From positions 87,220 through 124,570 of the forward strand of contig SHMW01000003.1 of NCBI GenBank assembly GCA_008080735.1: a stretch of DNA of 37,351 nucleotides, given 5' to 3'. Origin of the DNA: Promethearchaeota archaeon. GTDB taxonomy: Archaea; Asgardarchaeota; Lokiarchaeia; Sigyniarchaeales; SOKP01. Every line of letters starts with the position of its first letter. The first letter of the stretch is position 1. The notes under the pieces were generated by a model. It did no database searches, was not told the DNA's origin, and saw only the letters and a list, made by a program, of their open reading frames with translations. Position numbers and translations under genes: made by a program. This document shows, piece by piece, positions 24,768 to 33,920 of the stretch.

Positions 24768-26006
24768 CTATTGTAGATTTCTTGGTATCTCGATTTCTAA
24801 ATCACTCAGAGGATAGGATGAACACGGATGAAAATAGTTAAATTTCTTATCAGCTTCTCTTCTCCAGTCACTCACAGGTGAAATAAAAATATCTCCCTCC
24901 AATAATAGAGAGCGGCAAAAACCACATTCTCCTGATCGACATTTGGATGGAGGACCAATTTTGGCTCTCTCTAGCGCAATTAAGACAGATTCTGTTGATT
25001 TCCCAGGAATATCCTTTATAATTTTCCCAATATGTACTTTGATATTAAAAGTCTTATTCGCAAGATTATTGGGGAATCCTGGGAATTTCTCAATATTTTT
25101 AATTTCGCCGAAAGCTTCTCGTCTTATTTGTTTTGGGGTTAGATCAAGTTTTTGCAATTCGTCTTCAACAAACTCGTACATTAGCTGCGGACCACATATA
25201 AAAAAACTTGAAGTCTCCACGTCAGCATATTTTTTTATGATCTCCGCAGTAATGAAACCCGTCTCGCATCCTTGCAAAGAAACCTCGTCACAACTTAACA
25301 CAAATACAACATTGAGCTTATTTGGATTTTTTTGTTCTAACTCCATCAATTTATCATAAAAAATAATATCATTCTCATCACTGCATCCATATATTATAGT
25401 GAGTTTTGCGTTTAAGGTCCCGTCATTAATACTTTTTGCCATCGATAGAAATGGTGTAATACCAGATCCCCCTGCTAATCCTACAATTTGTGGATAATCT
25501 CTTAATGGTTCATAATAAAAAAATCCTTCTGGCCCAGAAGATGTCACCTTTGTTCCTACATTCCAATTATCCCAAATATAGGGAGTAAAGAATCCACCCT
25601 CTTCTTCCTTTTTGATTGTCAATTTATAAAAACCTTCTAAAGCTTCTTTTGGACTCGAAGATATGGAATAGGGTCTTGTTATCAGATCTCCATTCACCAA
25701 AACCTTAAGACTGAGATATTGACCGGGACGAAAATACGCAAGATTTTTAGTTTTTGAATCTGGGTCTGGAATTAATTTATAGGTTTTGGTTGATTTTGTA
25801 TTATCTATAATTCCATCTATTACTAAATATTGTCTATTCGGATGTAGTTTTTCTGCAAGATCATTAACGGGATCTTCTTTAATTGGCTCAGCTGAGGCCT
25901 TCTGTATTCGCTTTTTTCTTTGAGGGACTAATTTTGTAAATGCTAAAATGTCTTTTGTATTACTCCTTATAGTTAAATCAACTCTTTCATAATCCTTCTT
26001 ACTCAT
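24768..26006 (-). CDS. FNR-type flavin reductase with C-terminal [2Fe-2S] ferredoxin domain
   Basis: Electron-transfer enzyme with an N-terminal extension of about 55 residues, an FAD-binding barrel (RPYSISSSP at 111-119), an NAD(P)-binding domain (GLAGGSGITPFL at 177-188; FFICGPQLMYEFV), and a plant-type ferredoxin domain at the end with C-x4-C-x2-C (Cys356, 361, 364) plus Cys395. This architecture is that of phenol hydroxylase, methane monooxygenase and CDP-6-deoxy reductases, with ferredoxin C-terminal. Electrons would flow from NAD(P)H through FAD to the [2Fe-2S] cluster and a partner. Its ATG overlaps the upstream gene by eight bases, and the strong GGGGGAGG Shine-Dalgarno lies inside that gene's end, so the two are coupled. 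Confidence 0.93.
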   Translation of the reverse strand: MSKKDYERVDLTIRSNTKDILAFTKLVPQRKKRIQKASAEPIKEDPVNDLAEKLHPNRQYLVIDGIIDNTKSTKTYKLIPDPDSKTKNLAYFRPGQYLSLKVLVNGDLITRPYSISSSPKEALEGFYKLTIKKEEEGGFFTPYIWDNWNVGTKVTSSGPEGFFYYEPLRDYPQIVGLAGGSGITPFLSMAKSINDGTLNAKLTIIYGCSDENDIIFYDKLMELEQKNPNKLNVVFVLSCDEVSLQGCETGFITAEIIKKYADVETSSFFICGPQLMYEFVEDELQKLDLTPKQIRREAFGEIKNIEKFPGFPNNLANKTFNIKVHIGKIIKDIPGKSTESVLIALERAKIGPPSKCRSGECGFCRSLLLEGDIFISPVSDWRREADKKFNYFHPCSSYPLSDLEIEIPRNLQ

Positions 26007-27573
26007 TTGAACCTCCCCCTTTCTTTATATCTCGTAGTGTTAATAAGGCCATTGTATGCCCATCTGACATAGAACTACTATATCCATGACAACGCGCACC
26101 AAATCCTCCAGCAAATCTGAGACCTTTTATATGAACATCATCTTCCATGGACATTAATCTTGGAACAAGAGAATCCCAAGATTCGGGTTCATATCCATAT
26201 ATGACTCCATTATATGTACCTGTATATCGAGCGTAGGTTTCTGGAGTGGCTATTTCTATCTCCTCAATATGGTCTTTAATAGGAGCTCCAGTTGCCTCTT
26301 CAAATTGCTCAATCAACCCTTCAGCAATCTGAGTTTTAAGTTTAAAATAATCTTCTGGTTTCACATCTTCCCATACTTTTGGATCGAATAAGGTAGTGAT
26401 ATACATAAGGGTTGTTCCTTTAGGAGAACACTCTGGTATTGCATTATTGATTACGACTGTCGCTTGACCCGATGGGGTTTTCAATTCACTCCACGAATCA
26501 TAAACGGATTCAGTATTCATATCATCCATAATGAAATAGCTATATTCTTTTAGACCTAACTCTTCTACGGGAGCATCCAATCCTAGAAATACACAAAATG
26601 CACTCATTCCATGAATTCTAGCATTTACTTCCTTATATGCGATTTCTGGAACTTCGGATTTAGGAGAGATTAATTTGTTATACGCTAAGGTTGGAGAGGC
26701 ATTACAAATAATATGATTTGTCTTCAAATGATCCCCATTAGAAGTTTCAACCCCAATCACTTGCCCATCTTCAACTAAAATCTTTTCTACGGTGGTATTA
26801 TATAATATATTAGCGCCGAATTCTCTTATCTTCGCATCTAATGCGGCTGTATAGCCATGAGATCGATTTATTGGGATATATGCACCTTTTTCTATATATA
26901 CTAAAACCATTGATGCAAAAATCGTGAAATTAATTCTATTCATTGGAAGACCCAGATAAGCCCAATATGCATTTAAGATTTTCTGTGCTTTTTCTGGAAT
27001 TCCTAATGCGTTTTCCACCTCTTCAGCTGAATACGCTGCTGTCCTTAAAAAATTGGTATATTCTTTCATTAATGTTCCTTGATCAGGATTCCCCTGGGTA
27101 TGAGCTATATATCCAAATGCAGCTCGTATTTCTTTCGCAAGATTAAAAAATTTCTCAACGGATTCTCTACTGCCGGGAACACACTCTTCCATCTTATCTA
27201 AAAAATGTTCTACTCCAAAGGGCATTGTAATATCCATTTTATTATCGGGGTCAGTTAAGACAAGCTTATAGGCTTCTGGGACTCTCGCAAATTCTGCATC
27301 AAGCCCTAACTTATCTTCAAAAAGCTTTCTTATCCCTCCTTTGTTATCGGATGGCCCATAATCGGCCAGTTCGTGTAAAGAAGCTTCAAATTCAAAACGC
27401 CCCCTTACGAAACTAGTAGCAAAACCTCCAGGTAAATTATGGCGCTCGATTAAAAGAACTTTTAAACCTTCTTTCGCTAAGGTCGCACCTGCAATTAGAC
27501 CTCCATTTCCAGCACCGACAATTATTGCATCATAGCTATCTTGTATTTGTTGATTTTCTAATATTTGAGTCAT
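25999..27573 (-). CDS. Phytoene desaturase/retinol saturase-like FAD oxidoreductase
   Basis: A 524-residue flavoprotein with an N-terminal dinucleotide-binding motif (AIIVGAGNGGLIAGATLAKE, residues 17-36) followed by the ERHNLPGGFATSFVRGRFEF segment shared with CrtI, CrtISO and RetSat-type enzymes that desaturate, isomerise or saturate isoprenoid chains. The C-terminal FAD motif reads KGLRFAGGFGARCHGYSSSM. No membrane segment is obvious. It is the first gene of a two-gene operon with an FNR/[2Fe-2S] reductase, which suggests that it is used reductively. Saturation of isoprenoid lipids or quinone side-chains is a reasonable but unproved role. Confidence 0.85.
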   Translation of the reverse strand: MTQILENQQIQDSYDAIIVGAGNGGLIAGATLAKEGLKVLLIERHNLPGGFATSFVRGRFEFEASLHELADYGPSDNKGGIRKLFEDKLGLDAEFARVPEAYKLVLTDPDNKMDITMPFGVEHFLDKMEECVPGSRESVEKFFNLAKEIRAAFGYIAHTQGNPDQGTLMKEYTNFLRTAAYSAEEVENALGIPEKAQKILNAYWAYLGLPMNRINFTIFASMVLVYIEKGAYIPINRSHGYTAALDAKIREFGANILYNTTVEKILVEDGQVIGVETSNGDHLKTNHIICNASPTLAYNKLISPKSEVPEIAYKEVNARIHGMSAFCVFLGLDAPVEELGLKEYSYFIMDDMNTESVYDSWSELKTPSGQATVVINNAIPECSPKGTTLMYITTLFDPKVWEDVKPEDYFKLKTQIAEGLIEQFEEATGAPIKDHIEEIEIATPETYARYTGTYNGVIYGYEPESWDSLVPRLMSMEDDVHIKGLRFAGGFGARCHGYSSSMSDGHTMALLTLRDIKKGGGSNE

Positions 27574-27810
27574 TTTTTTGTACTACTTTTAATTGATTGT
27601 TAGATACATTAGTTTGTTTCTTAATTATATTTATCTTTTTCGAATATTCCTCTTCATTTTTGCAATTTTGAAAATCAAAATTTAATAGCTTTAATTTATT
27701 ATAGATCGATCTATAAGACAAAAAATATGAGGTGGTTAATCTAATTGTTAAATATTTTCAATATAATGCCACTTTCTATTAACAGACATTTTAAAGGATA
27801 GCTTAAAGTC

Positions 27811-28671
27811 TTATTTTCTTGATGGATTTGCATAGCAATAGATACAATTATGCTTACATTTAAAAACACCATTATATCCACCTATATCTTTAGATTTATA
27901 GCACCCACAAGCATCTCTCTGTGCATTATCTTTTTGCTTTTTAATTCGCTCCCCAATTATTCTTTCAATTTTAAAGGCATCAATGCATTGTGCTTGCTGA
28001 ATCCCTTCAATACTTAAAAGATCTGGTTGACAGCATGCTCTCATTTCGAGATTATATTTCTCGCAAATTTTTAATAATCTTTCTAAAATGGCTCTTTTCT
28101 TTTTTAATGGAGGGTCTATTAGACTGTAACCCCGAGCATGCATTCTCCGTTTAACTTTAGCATATGGAGTCGCAAATGAAAAAATAAGTTCATTTAATCC
28201 TAGTTTTGAAACTTTAGAAATAATACTTTCGAACTCGCTTAAATTACTTCTTATTTTATCTGAGCCTTTTTTATTATATATTATGATAGGATCAAACCTA
28301 TAATTAACAGCGATTTTACCGAAATGAGTCACTAGCCAATCTAATTGATCCAATCTTTCTTGAATTGAGACATTCAGATTGGATTCTAATTCGGAAGGAG
28401 AATTAATAGTGAATTGGAAGGAGTGCCCTTTATATTTGGTAAATAAATCCTTGTATGTCTTATAATAACGAATCCAATCCGAAAAGTCTTTAGACCACCA
28501 TACCCAACATTTAACATCATTAGGATCCAAAGAAACTTTAGATACTTGGTTTTTATTGTAAGGATTAACCACTTCTACAAAACCATTTTTTATTTTCTCT
28601 ATCACCCAATTCATAAGAAAAGCGGGGATGTCAGTACGCCTAGAACAAGAAATTATTTCAGACTTTTTCAT
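27811..28671 (-). CDS. DUF1848 family protein with C-terminal CxxxCxxC
   Basis: The start SCSRRTDIPAFLMNWVIEKI and the segment NDVKCWVWWSKDFSDWIRYY identify DUF1848. The family has a barrel-like fold and is of unknown function. The last 30 residues contain ACGCYKSKDIGGYN and then CKHNCIYCYANP: a C-x3-C-x2-C as in radical SAM cluster motifs, but at the C-terminal end instead of the N-terminal end of the barrel. This suggests a [4Fe-4S] site in a circularly permuted arrangement. Length (286 aa) is normal for the family. It is flanked by 140-240 bp spacers and so is probably transcribed on its own. Confidence 0.85.
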   Translation of the reverse strand: MKKSEIISCSRRTDIPAFLMNWVIEKIKNGFVEVVNPYNKNQVSKVSLDPNDVKCWVWWSKDFSDWIRYYKTYKDLFTKYKGHSFQFTINSPSELESNLNVSIQERLDQLDWLVTHFGKIAVNYRFDPIIIYNKKGSDKIRSNLSEFESIISKVSKLGLNELIFSFATPYAKVKRRMHARGYSLIDPPLKKKRAILERLLKICEKYNLEMRACCQPDLLSIEGIQQAQCIDAFKIERIIGERIKKQKDNAQRDACGCYKSKDIGGYNGVFKCKHNCIYCYANPSRK

Positions 28672-28811
28672 ACAATAAAGATACCAGTATTATTATTTAC
28701 TTAGAATAATGATTTCACAGTTTAATAGTTATCAAGAATTATTTTTAATATAAGAAAATAAAAGAGTATATAAAAATCAAAATTTAAAATTTTAGATAGC
28801 TTAAATAGAGA

Positions 28812-29273
28812 TTACCTCACAATTAAAACATCGCACCCTGCAGTGTTAACAACTTTATCAGGCACGGTTCCCACAAATGTGCGTTTAAGTTTACTATGAC
28901 TGCCTTTGCAACCCAGCACTACTAAGTTAATATTCTCCTCTTCTACGATTTTCTCAATGTAATCTTCTGGGGGGATATCATATATCAAACGGGTTTCAAT
29001 TTCTATTCCTGATTCTTTGAATAATTCTTCTGCTTCCTTTAGTACTTTTCTTCCTCGGTTTACATAATCTTCGTGAATCTGTAAAGATATGACCGAACCC
29101 CCTCCACCTCCTAAATAACTCGGATTTACTTCGCTAAGATGATGGAGTACAGAATGAAATGCAATTATTTCGCTGTTAAACTTCTTTTGTAATTCAATTA
29201 GTCTTTTAGTCGCTCTTCGAGAATTATCTGAATCGTCTAAACCTATTAGAATTTTATCATACATTTTAATCAC
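28812..29273 (-). CDS. Universal stress protein (UspA) family
   Basis: A single Usp domain of 153 residues: KILIGLDDSDNSRRATKRLI at the start, LVVLGCKGSHSKLKRTFVGT near the end containing the glycine-rich nucleotide-binding motif, then VVNTAGCDVLIVR. The G-x2-G...GT arrangement suggests ATP binding. A Gly-rich loop (YLGGGGGSV) sits after strand 2. Shine-Dalgarno AGGTGATT precedes the ATG. Family members respond to stress or starvation; no specific partner is evident here. Confidence 0.92.
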   Translation of the reverse strand: MIKMYDKILIGLDDSDNSRRATKRLIELQKKFNSEIIAFHSVLHHLSEVNPSYLGGGGGSVISLQIHEDYVNRGRKVLKEAEELFKESGIEIETRLIYDIPPEDYIEKIVEEENINLVVLGCKGSHSKLKRTFVGTVPDKVVNTAGCDVLIVR

Positions 29274-29482
29274 CTTAAATTAGATTATCATTAAATTATA
29301 TCAAAAAGTAGATTATAAGTCTACGCCTAACAAAATATTAATGCACGTTCTAATTTACTTTAGGTGGAATCTTAATATGGACGATATTTTTACAATTTAT
29401 AAAATTGAGTCATAAAAAATTGAAAAAAAATAAGTTCTGAGTGCTTTAATAAAAAATAATCTATTTATGATCTTTTAACTTA

Positions 29483-31990
29483 TTATAGCTCAACTAAATT
29501 TATCGTATATCCTCGTTCTAATTGACTTTTAGAAATATTATTCAGTTGCTTTTCATTAAGAACAATATTTATAGTACTATTGGGGATTTCTCTGGCTTTT
29601 ATTAGTATTTTATTTTTCTCTTTTATCTTCTTTAGGTTAATTTTTATGATGTGTTTATTGAGTATAAAATCTTCGATCTGAATTCCACATATACCCCATA
29701 GTTTCTTGAATTTATAATCAATAAAAATATCTCCAAAATGTTTTTTCGTGTATGCTGTTGCCATTGCGGCAGTACCTACACCCCAATCAAACATAACATA
29801 TCCAGGCACTCGGAAATCAATGCCGCTATGACCATAATTTTCACATACACACCCTCTATCCACCCCATCTAGCGTTTCTATTCCCTCCAAATTACCAGAA
29901 CAAATTTCCTCATATTCAGTAAGCAATTGAAGTGCCCATGATGCTCTTAAGGCTGCTATCCCTCGTTCCATATATTCTTCCTTACCAGTTTCAAGATAAT
30001 ATTCCATGTATGTTCTGACAAAAAGAGCTTGTCTCGCATCGCTAAGTTCGGCATCTGCATTTTGGACTCCGAAACCTCCAAAGGTGTTGAAACTTATATA
30101 CGGCATATCCCAGACTTGTTGGAACAGAGAAAGAATTGAAAGAATATGTTCACCAATTTCGAGATATTTATATTCTTTGGTAATAGTATATAGTTCCTTA
30201 AAACCTTCGGCGCACCAATAAATACATAGCGTATTCATTACATGATTGTCTGTGTAAAAATCATAGAAATTAAGTGGTAATCGCGTACATGAATAAAAGG
30301 GTTCAAAATCGTGCCATTTATTTTCTGATAAAATATCATTTTCGAGGAAGGTGGCGATTCTTTCAGCAATTGTCAGGATCTCTTCATTTTTAGTTATTTT
30401 AAATAATTCCATCAAAAACATCAAAGTTGCCCCCGAACTTGCTGAATTTAAAAGATCTTCATTTATCATCATTTTGTTATCCTTGGTCAGCTTTATATAA
30501 GTTGGAATGGCGCCATTTTCTAATTGGATTGCTTTTATAAACTCTTTTAATTGATTTGATTTTCTAATAATTAAATTATTATTCTCAAAATCATGGTTTA
30601 ATTTAAGGGCCCAGTACATTGCTAAACAAGAATCAACTACATGGTATTCATCCGTAAACATAAATGCTTTTACTCCGTTGATAAAAGAAAATTCATCTGC
30701 ATTATTTTTTGCGGGCAATATTATGCTAGGAAGAAGTCCTTTGTTTCTGGGCAGTTGGAGTAGAGTATTTAAAATTTTGTTTGCCTTCTTAGTTAGTTTA
30801 TCATTATGCCAATAATGTCCGAAGAACATAAGCCCATAAGCTGTTCGAATGTTTAAAAACCATGCATTATTCCACACTTCCGCAACTCTACGCACTATAG
30901 GGTGATGACGTGTGACCTTATCAAAAAGCTTAATCCACCGTGGAGAAGAAGAAAGCGTATTTATAATCTTACCTAAAAATGAAGTCGTCCCCGCGATCTC
31001 TTTCATTCTTTTCTTGCTATGCTTTTCTAAATCATCTGGTGTAATATATTCCATGGGGCTTTTGGCTTTTCCCATCCAACTTCGTTGCCATATCCCCCCA
31101 CATTCCACACCATTCATAAAAAACTCACCCCAATACTCATGTCGCTCAAAAATTGCTTTAAAACCCTCTTCTACATTTATTTGATATGGAAGGATTTGAG
31201 GTATTAGACTATTATTTAGATAATTTGTACCGTATTTATTCCAAAACCATTTATTAGTATCTTGTATTATTTCTTGACGGGATTTATTATTGTACATTTT
31301 GAGGTAGTATCCGAAAGCTACAGTTCTTGCTTTTTTAAGTTTGATTTTGTCTCTTCTTTTATGTTTAAAAAATACGTGATCAATTGGTTTTGATTTACCG
31401 AAACCATAAGAAATATATGCAAGATTTTTATGGCTTTTTATAACATTTAGATTTAAAAACTTAGGAAATTGTCGATCTTTTGCAAGGATATCGAGGTCGG
31501 GATAAAGAGCGAAAGCGATATCATTTTTCTTATAAATTATTACCGGAGATCGAAAAACATGGTCCGAAATTACATAATCTTTTTCAGGTCTTAAATGAGG
31601 AACCCAAATAAAATCAGCTTTACCATCCAATAGAATTTGATAGATTGCTTGAATTCCAGAAAATTTCTGATTATCTTTCCTTGGATTAATTTTATATTCA
31701 AAATGAATTATATCTGTATCGATATAGCGAATTTTTAACCCAATCTTATTAGTTTTTTCTGTGAAAAATATCGCTTCATTCTTGTCGATTTTATTCAATT
31801 TTAATGGAACAGAAGATTTTGACCATCGTTTTGAAAAAATCAACGTCGAGTAATTTTTTACACTTCCGAGAATTGGGACCCAATTACTTTTGATTTTAAT
31901 CTCAAGTTTCTCAGATAACAAATCTTCAGTTTCTATCCAAGATACTCGAATTGTATTAGTTCCTAAAAATTTTCTAGAAATTTCTCTCAC
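29483..31990 (-). CDS. Large alpha/alpha-barrel glycosidase- or epimerase-like protein
   Basis: I recognise no specific family. The first about 230 residues are beta-rich (a possible N-terminal sandwich domain). From about 270 to 740 the chain has repeated helix pairs with aromatic, Gly-rich loops, as in (alpha/alpha)6 or 7 barrels of glycoside hydrolases and glucuronyl C5-epimerases: WNNAWFLNIRTAYGLMFFGH, GVKAFMFTDEYHVVDSCLAM, QLENGAIPTYI, DFYTDNHVMNTLCIYWCAEG, NTFGGFGVQNADAELSDARQ and ENYGHSGIDFRVPGYVMFDW. A short beta-rich tail follows. There is no signal peptide or membrane helix, so it may act inside the cell. It is 835 residues long. A link to the glycan genes at 1.2-4.7 kb is possible but distant. 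Confidence 0.6.
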   Translation of the reverse strand: MREISRKFLGTNTIRVSWIETEDLLSEKLEIKIKSNWVPILGSVKNYSTLIFSKRWSKSSVPLKLNKIDKNEAIFFTEKTNKIGLKIRYIDTDIIHFEYKINPRKDNQKFSGIQAIYQILLDGKADFIWVPHLRPEKDYVISDHVFRSPVIIYKKNDIAFALYPDLDILAKDRQFPKFLNLNVIKSHKNLAYISYGFGKSKPIDHVFFKHKRRDKIKLKKARTVAFGYYLKMYNNKSRQEIIQDTNKWFWNKYGTNYLNNSLIPQILPYQINVEEGFKAIFERHEYWGEFFMNGVECGGIWQRSWMGKAKSPMEYITPDDLEKHSKKRMKEIAGTTSFLGKIINTLSSSPRWIKLFDKVTRHHPIVRRVAEVWNNAWFLNIRTAYGLMFFGHYWHNDKLTKKANKILNTLLQLPRNKGLLPSIILPAKNNADEFSFINGVKAFMFTDEYHVVDSCLAMYWALKLNHDFENNNLIIRKSNQLKEFIKAIQLENGAIPTYIKLTKDNKMMINEDLLNSASSGATLMFLMELFKITKNEEILTIAERIATFLENDILSENKWHDFEPFYSCTRLPLNFYDFYTDNHVMNTLCIYWCAEGFKELYTITKEYKYLEIGEHILSILSLFQQVWDMPYISFNTFGGFGVQNADAELSDARQALFVRTYMEYYLETGKEEYMERGIAALRASWALQLLTEYEEICSGNLEGIETLDGVDRGCVCENYGHSGIDFRVPGYVMFDWGVGTAAMATAYTKKHFGDIFIDYKFKKLWGICGIQIEDFILNKHIIKINLKKIKEKNKILIKAREIPNSTINIVLNEKQLNNISKSQLERGYTINLVEL

Positions 31991-32094
31991 CGTTACTCGA
32001 TCTTATTTACTTTCCCAAAAGAATTTTGTACTAAGAAAAAATTGTCGTAAAAAGCTTAAAAATTTTTAAAAATAAAGAAAATTTGAAAAGATTA

Positions 32095-33465
32095 TTATAT
32101 TTTGAGAGGATAGCCCGCAGCTTTCCAAGCTTTCATACTTCCAAGGGTGGTATAAACTTCTTTAAACCCATTATTTACCAAAATACTAGATCCAAGACTT
32201 GCGCGTGCTCCATTTCCACAATAAGTCGCAATTGGTTTCTCTTTGTCTAACTCATCAAGCTTTTCTTCCAAATACCCAATATAGATATGTGTTGAACCTT
32301 CAATATATCCTTCCTCCCTCTCAGATAAAGTTCGCACATCTAATATGGTCATTTCTATGTTGTTATCCATCTTTTTTTTTAATTGATGGACAGTAATTAA
32401 ATTAATTGCTTCAATTGGGAAACTTGCACTGTACCAACCTATAATACCTCCAACTAAGTATCCTTTTATATCATCATATCCGATTCTTAACAAAGATTTA
32501 TGAGCATCGTTTAGATGAGCAAAATCTTTAACAACCAAATAAATTGGTTCGTCATAGGGGATGGTCCATCCTACGAATGACGGGAGTCCATCCAACCAAA
32601 TATTATATGAACCTTTAATATGAGCACTACCAAAATCGTTAGGATTCCGAGTATCTAAAATTACCCCTCTTTCCTCAATCTTTTGCTTAAATTCTCCCGG
32701 TAAGAAAGATTTAAATCGAGGTATTGTTTTAAGCAGAGGGGGTCCTTCTAAATTGTATTTCTCCATACGTTGAAAATAAGGTGAATAATAATGATTCTCT
32801 GATTTCTTTATTTCTATGAATTCATCTTTAATTACATATTGAAGATCTGGATTCTGTTTACGTTCAAGACCGATGGTACTATGCTCTCTTTCACTGATCC
32901 CCGCACCACAGACGGAACCAGCACCATGTGCGGGACAAATAATTGCTTGATCACCTAACGGAATAAGTTTGTTAAATATACTATCATATAGGTTTCCCGC
33001 TAATCGATCTTCCTCTTCAGGACCATACATATCAATGCGTCCTGTATCTCCAACAAATAGAGTATCACCAGTAAATACCAATACCGCATTATCCCCTGAA
33101 GTTTTATCAAAAATCGCATAGGATGTACTTTCATCAGTATGCCCGGGAGTATGGATTGCTCGTATTGTGAGATCACCTACATGAAATTCCTGTCCGTCTT
33201 TTATCGTATTCCCATATTTCCAATCAAGTCCAGGTCCATGATAAATTTCTAAATCGACATTATCGGCAATTTCTAAGGACCCAATAACGTAATCTTCATT
33301 TCTATGAGTTTCAAAAATATATTTAATTTCAACCTGATTCTCAAATGCTTTTTTAAGATATATTTTCGCATCCCTTCGAGGATCTATGACACACGACTCA
33401 TTTCCAGATGCTAAAAAATAGGATATATGAGCTAAACCCTCGCTTTTTATTCGTTTTAAAATCAT
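32095..33465 (-). CDS. Metallo-beta-lactamase fold plus two rhodanese domains (persulfide dioxygenase-like)
   Basis: Residues 1-240 are an MBL domain related to ETHE1 persulfide dioxygenase: HTPGHTDES (His109), FTGDTLFVGDTGRID (Asp134) and CPAHGAGS (His180). The first metal motif is changed: the usual H-x-H-x-D-H reads H-R-N-E-D-Y (His54 to Tyr59), so two His ligands are absent. Rhodanese domain 1 (about 262-350; ILDTRNPNDFG) has no Cys at its active-site position. Domain 2 (about 365-456) has Cys416 in ATYCGNGARAS and should be active in sulfur transfer. Such fusions handle persulfide or sulfane sulfur. It is 151 bp downstream of the small Cys protein and may belong to its cluster. Confidence 0.88.
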   Translation of the reverse strand: MILKRIKSEGLAHISYFLASGNESCVIDPRRDAKIYLKKAFENQVEIKYIFETHRNEDYVIGSLEIADNVDLEIYHGPGLDWKYGNTIKDGQEFHVGDLTIRAIHTPGHTDESTSYAIFDKTSGDNAVLVFTGDTLFVGDTGRIDMYGPEEEDRLAGNLYDSIFNKLIPLGDQAIICPAHGAGSVCGAGISEREHSTIGLERKQNPDLQYVIKDEFIEIKKSENHYYSPYFQRMEKYNLEGPPLLKTIPRFKSFLPGEFKQKIEERGVILDTRNPNDFGSAHIKGSYNIWLDGLPSFVGWTIPYDEPIYLVVKDFAHLNDAHKSLLRIGYDDIKGYLVGGIIGWYSASFPIEAINLITVHQLKKKMDNNIEMTILDVRTLSEREEGYIEGSTHIYIGYLEEKLDELDKEKPIATYCGNGARASLGSSILVNNGFKEVYTTLGSMKAWKAAGYPLKI

Positions 33466-33616
33466 TGCTAAACTTCCGTTATGTTTCGCTTATATATTGT
33501 TTTATCTTAGAATATGAAACTATAAAACCTTTTCATTAATATTTTAAAAAGAGAAGAAAATATATATATTAAAAAGTATCAATACTGATTAGGAACTGAA
33601 TAAAACCATGCTTGCG

Positions 33617-33862
33617 TTATCTTAAATCTCTTTCGGGATTTAAATCTACTCTTGTAAAAATGTCTTCTATCTGTTCTATTGTTATCAGATCTTCTTCAAC
33701 CATCTGCCTAACAAGTTTATATGCTCCACATTCATATTCTTTCTCCCAATATTCTTGATCTTCCGCATAGAAATTACATTTATGGCATACAGTATTAATT
33801 AATTCTCGATTTAAAGGAGAAATATCCTCTTCCGTTCTTAAGATCTTATGTTTTTTTCCCAT
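33617..33862 (-). CDS. 81-residue Cys-containing protein next to a radical SAM enzyme
   Basis: This small soluble protein starts MGKKHKILRTEEDISPLN and contains TVCHKCNFYAED (Cys26, Cys29) and KEYECGAYKLV (Cys45), followed by an acidic helix ending in a basic residue. Three Cys with His27 could form a small metal site. It starts 58 bp after the radical SAM/PqqD-like gene, on the same strand, so co-transcription is likely. Two roles fit: an accessory metal protein, or the peptide substrate of the radical SAM enzyme. The charged sequence is unlike a classic short core peptide, so the second is only a hypothesis. No family recognised. Confidence 0.65.
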   Translation of the reverse strand: MGKKHKILRTEEDISPLNRELINTVCHKCNFYAEDQEYWEKEYECGAYKLVRQMVEEDLITIEQIEDIFTRVDLNPERDLR

Positions 33863-33920
33863 TTTTGTGACCTATTTTCATATCTTATTATTATATAATA
33901 CTTTAAAGTAATATTTTATG

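Noticed and set aside
27536..27721. 61-codon minus-strand ORF overlapping the start of the phytoene-desaturase-like gene
   Set aside because: Asn/Lys-rich product with the composition of spacer DNA, overlap of a good gene start, and no Shine-Dalgarno.
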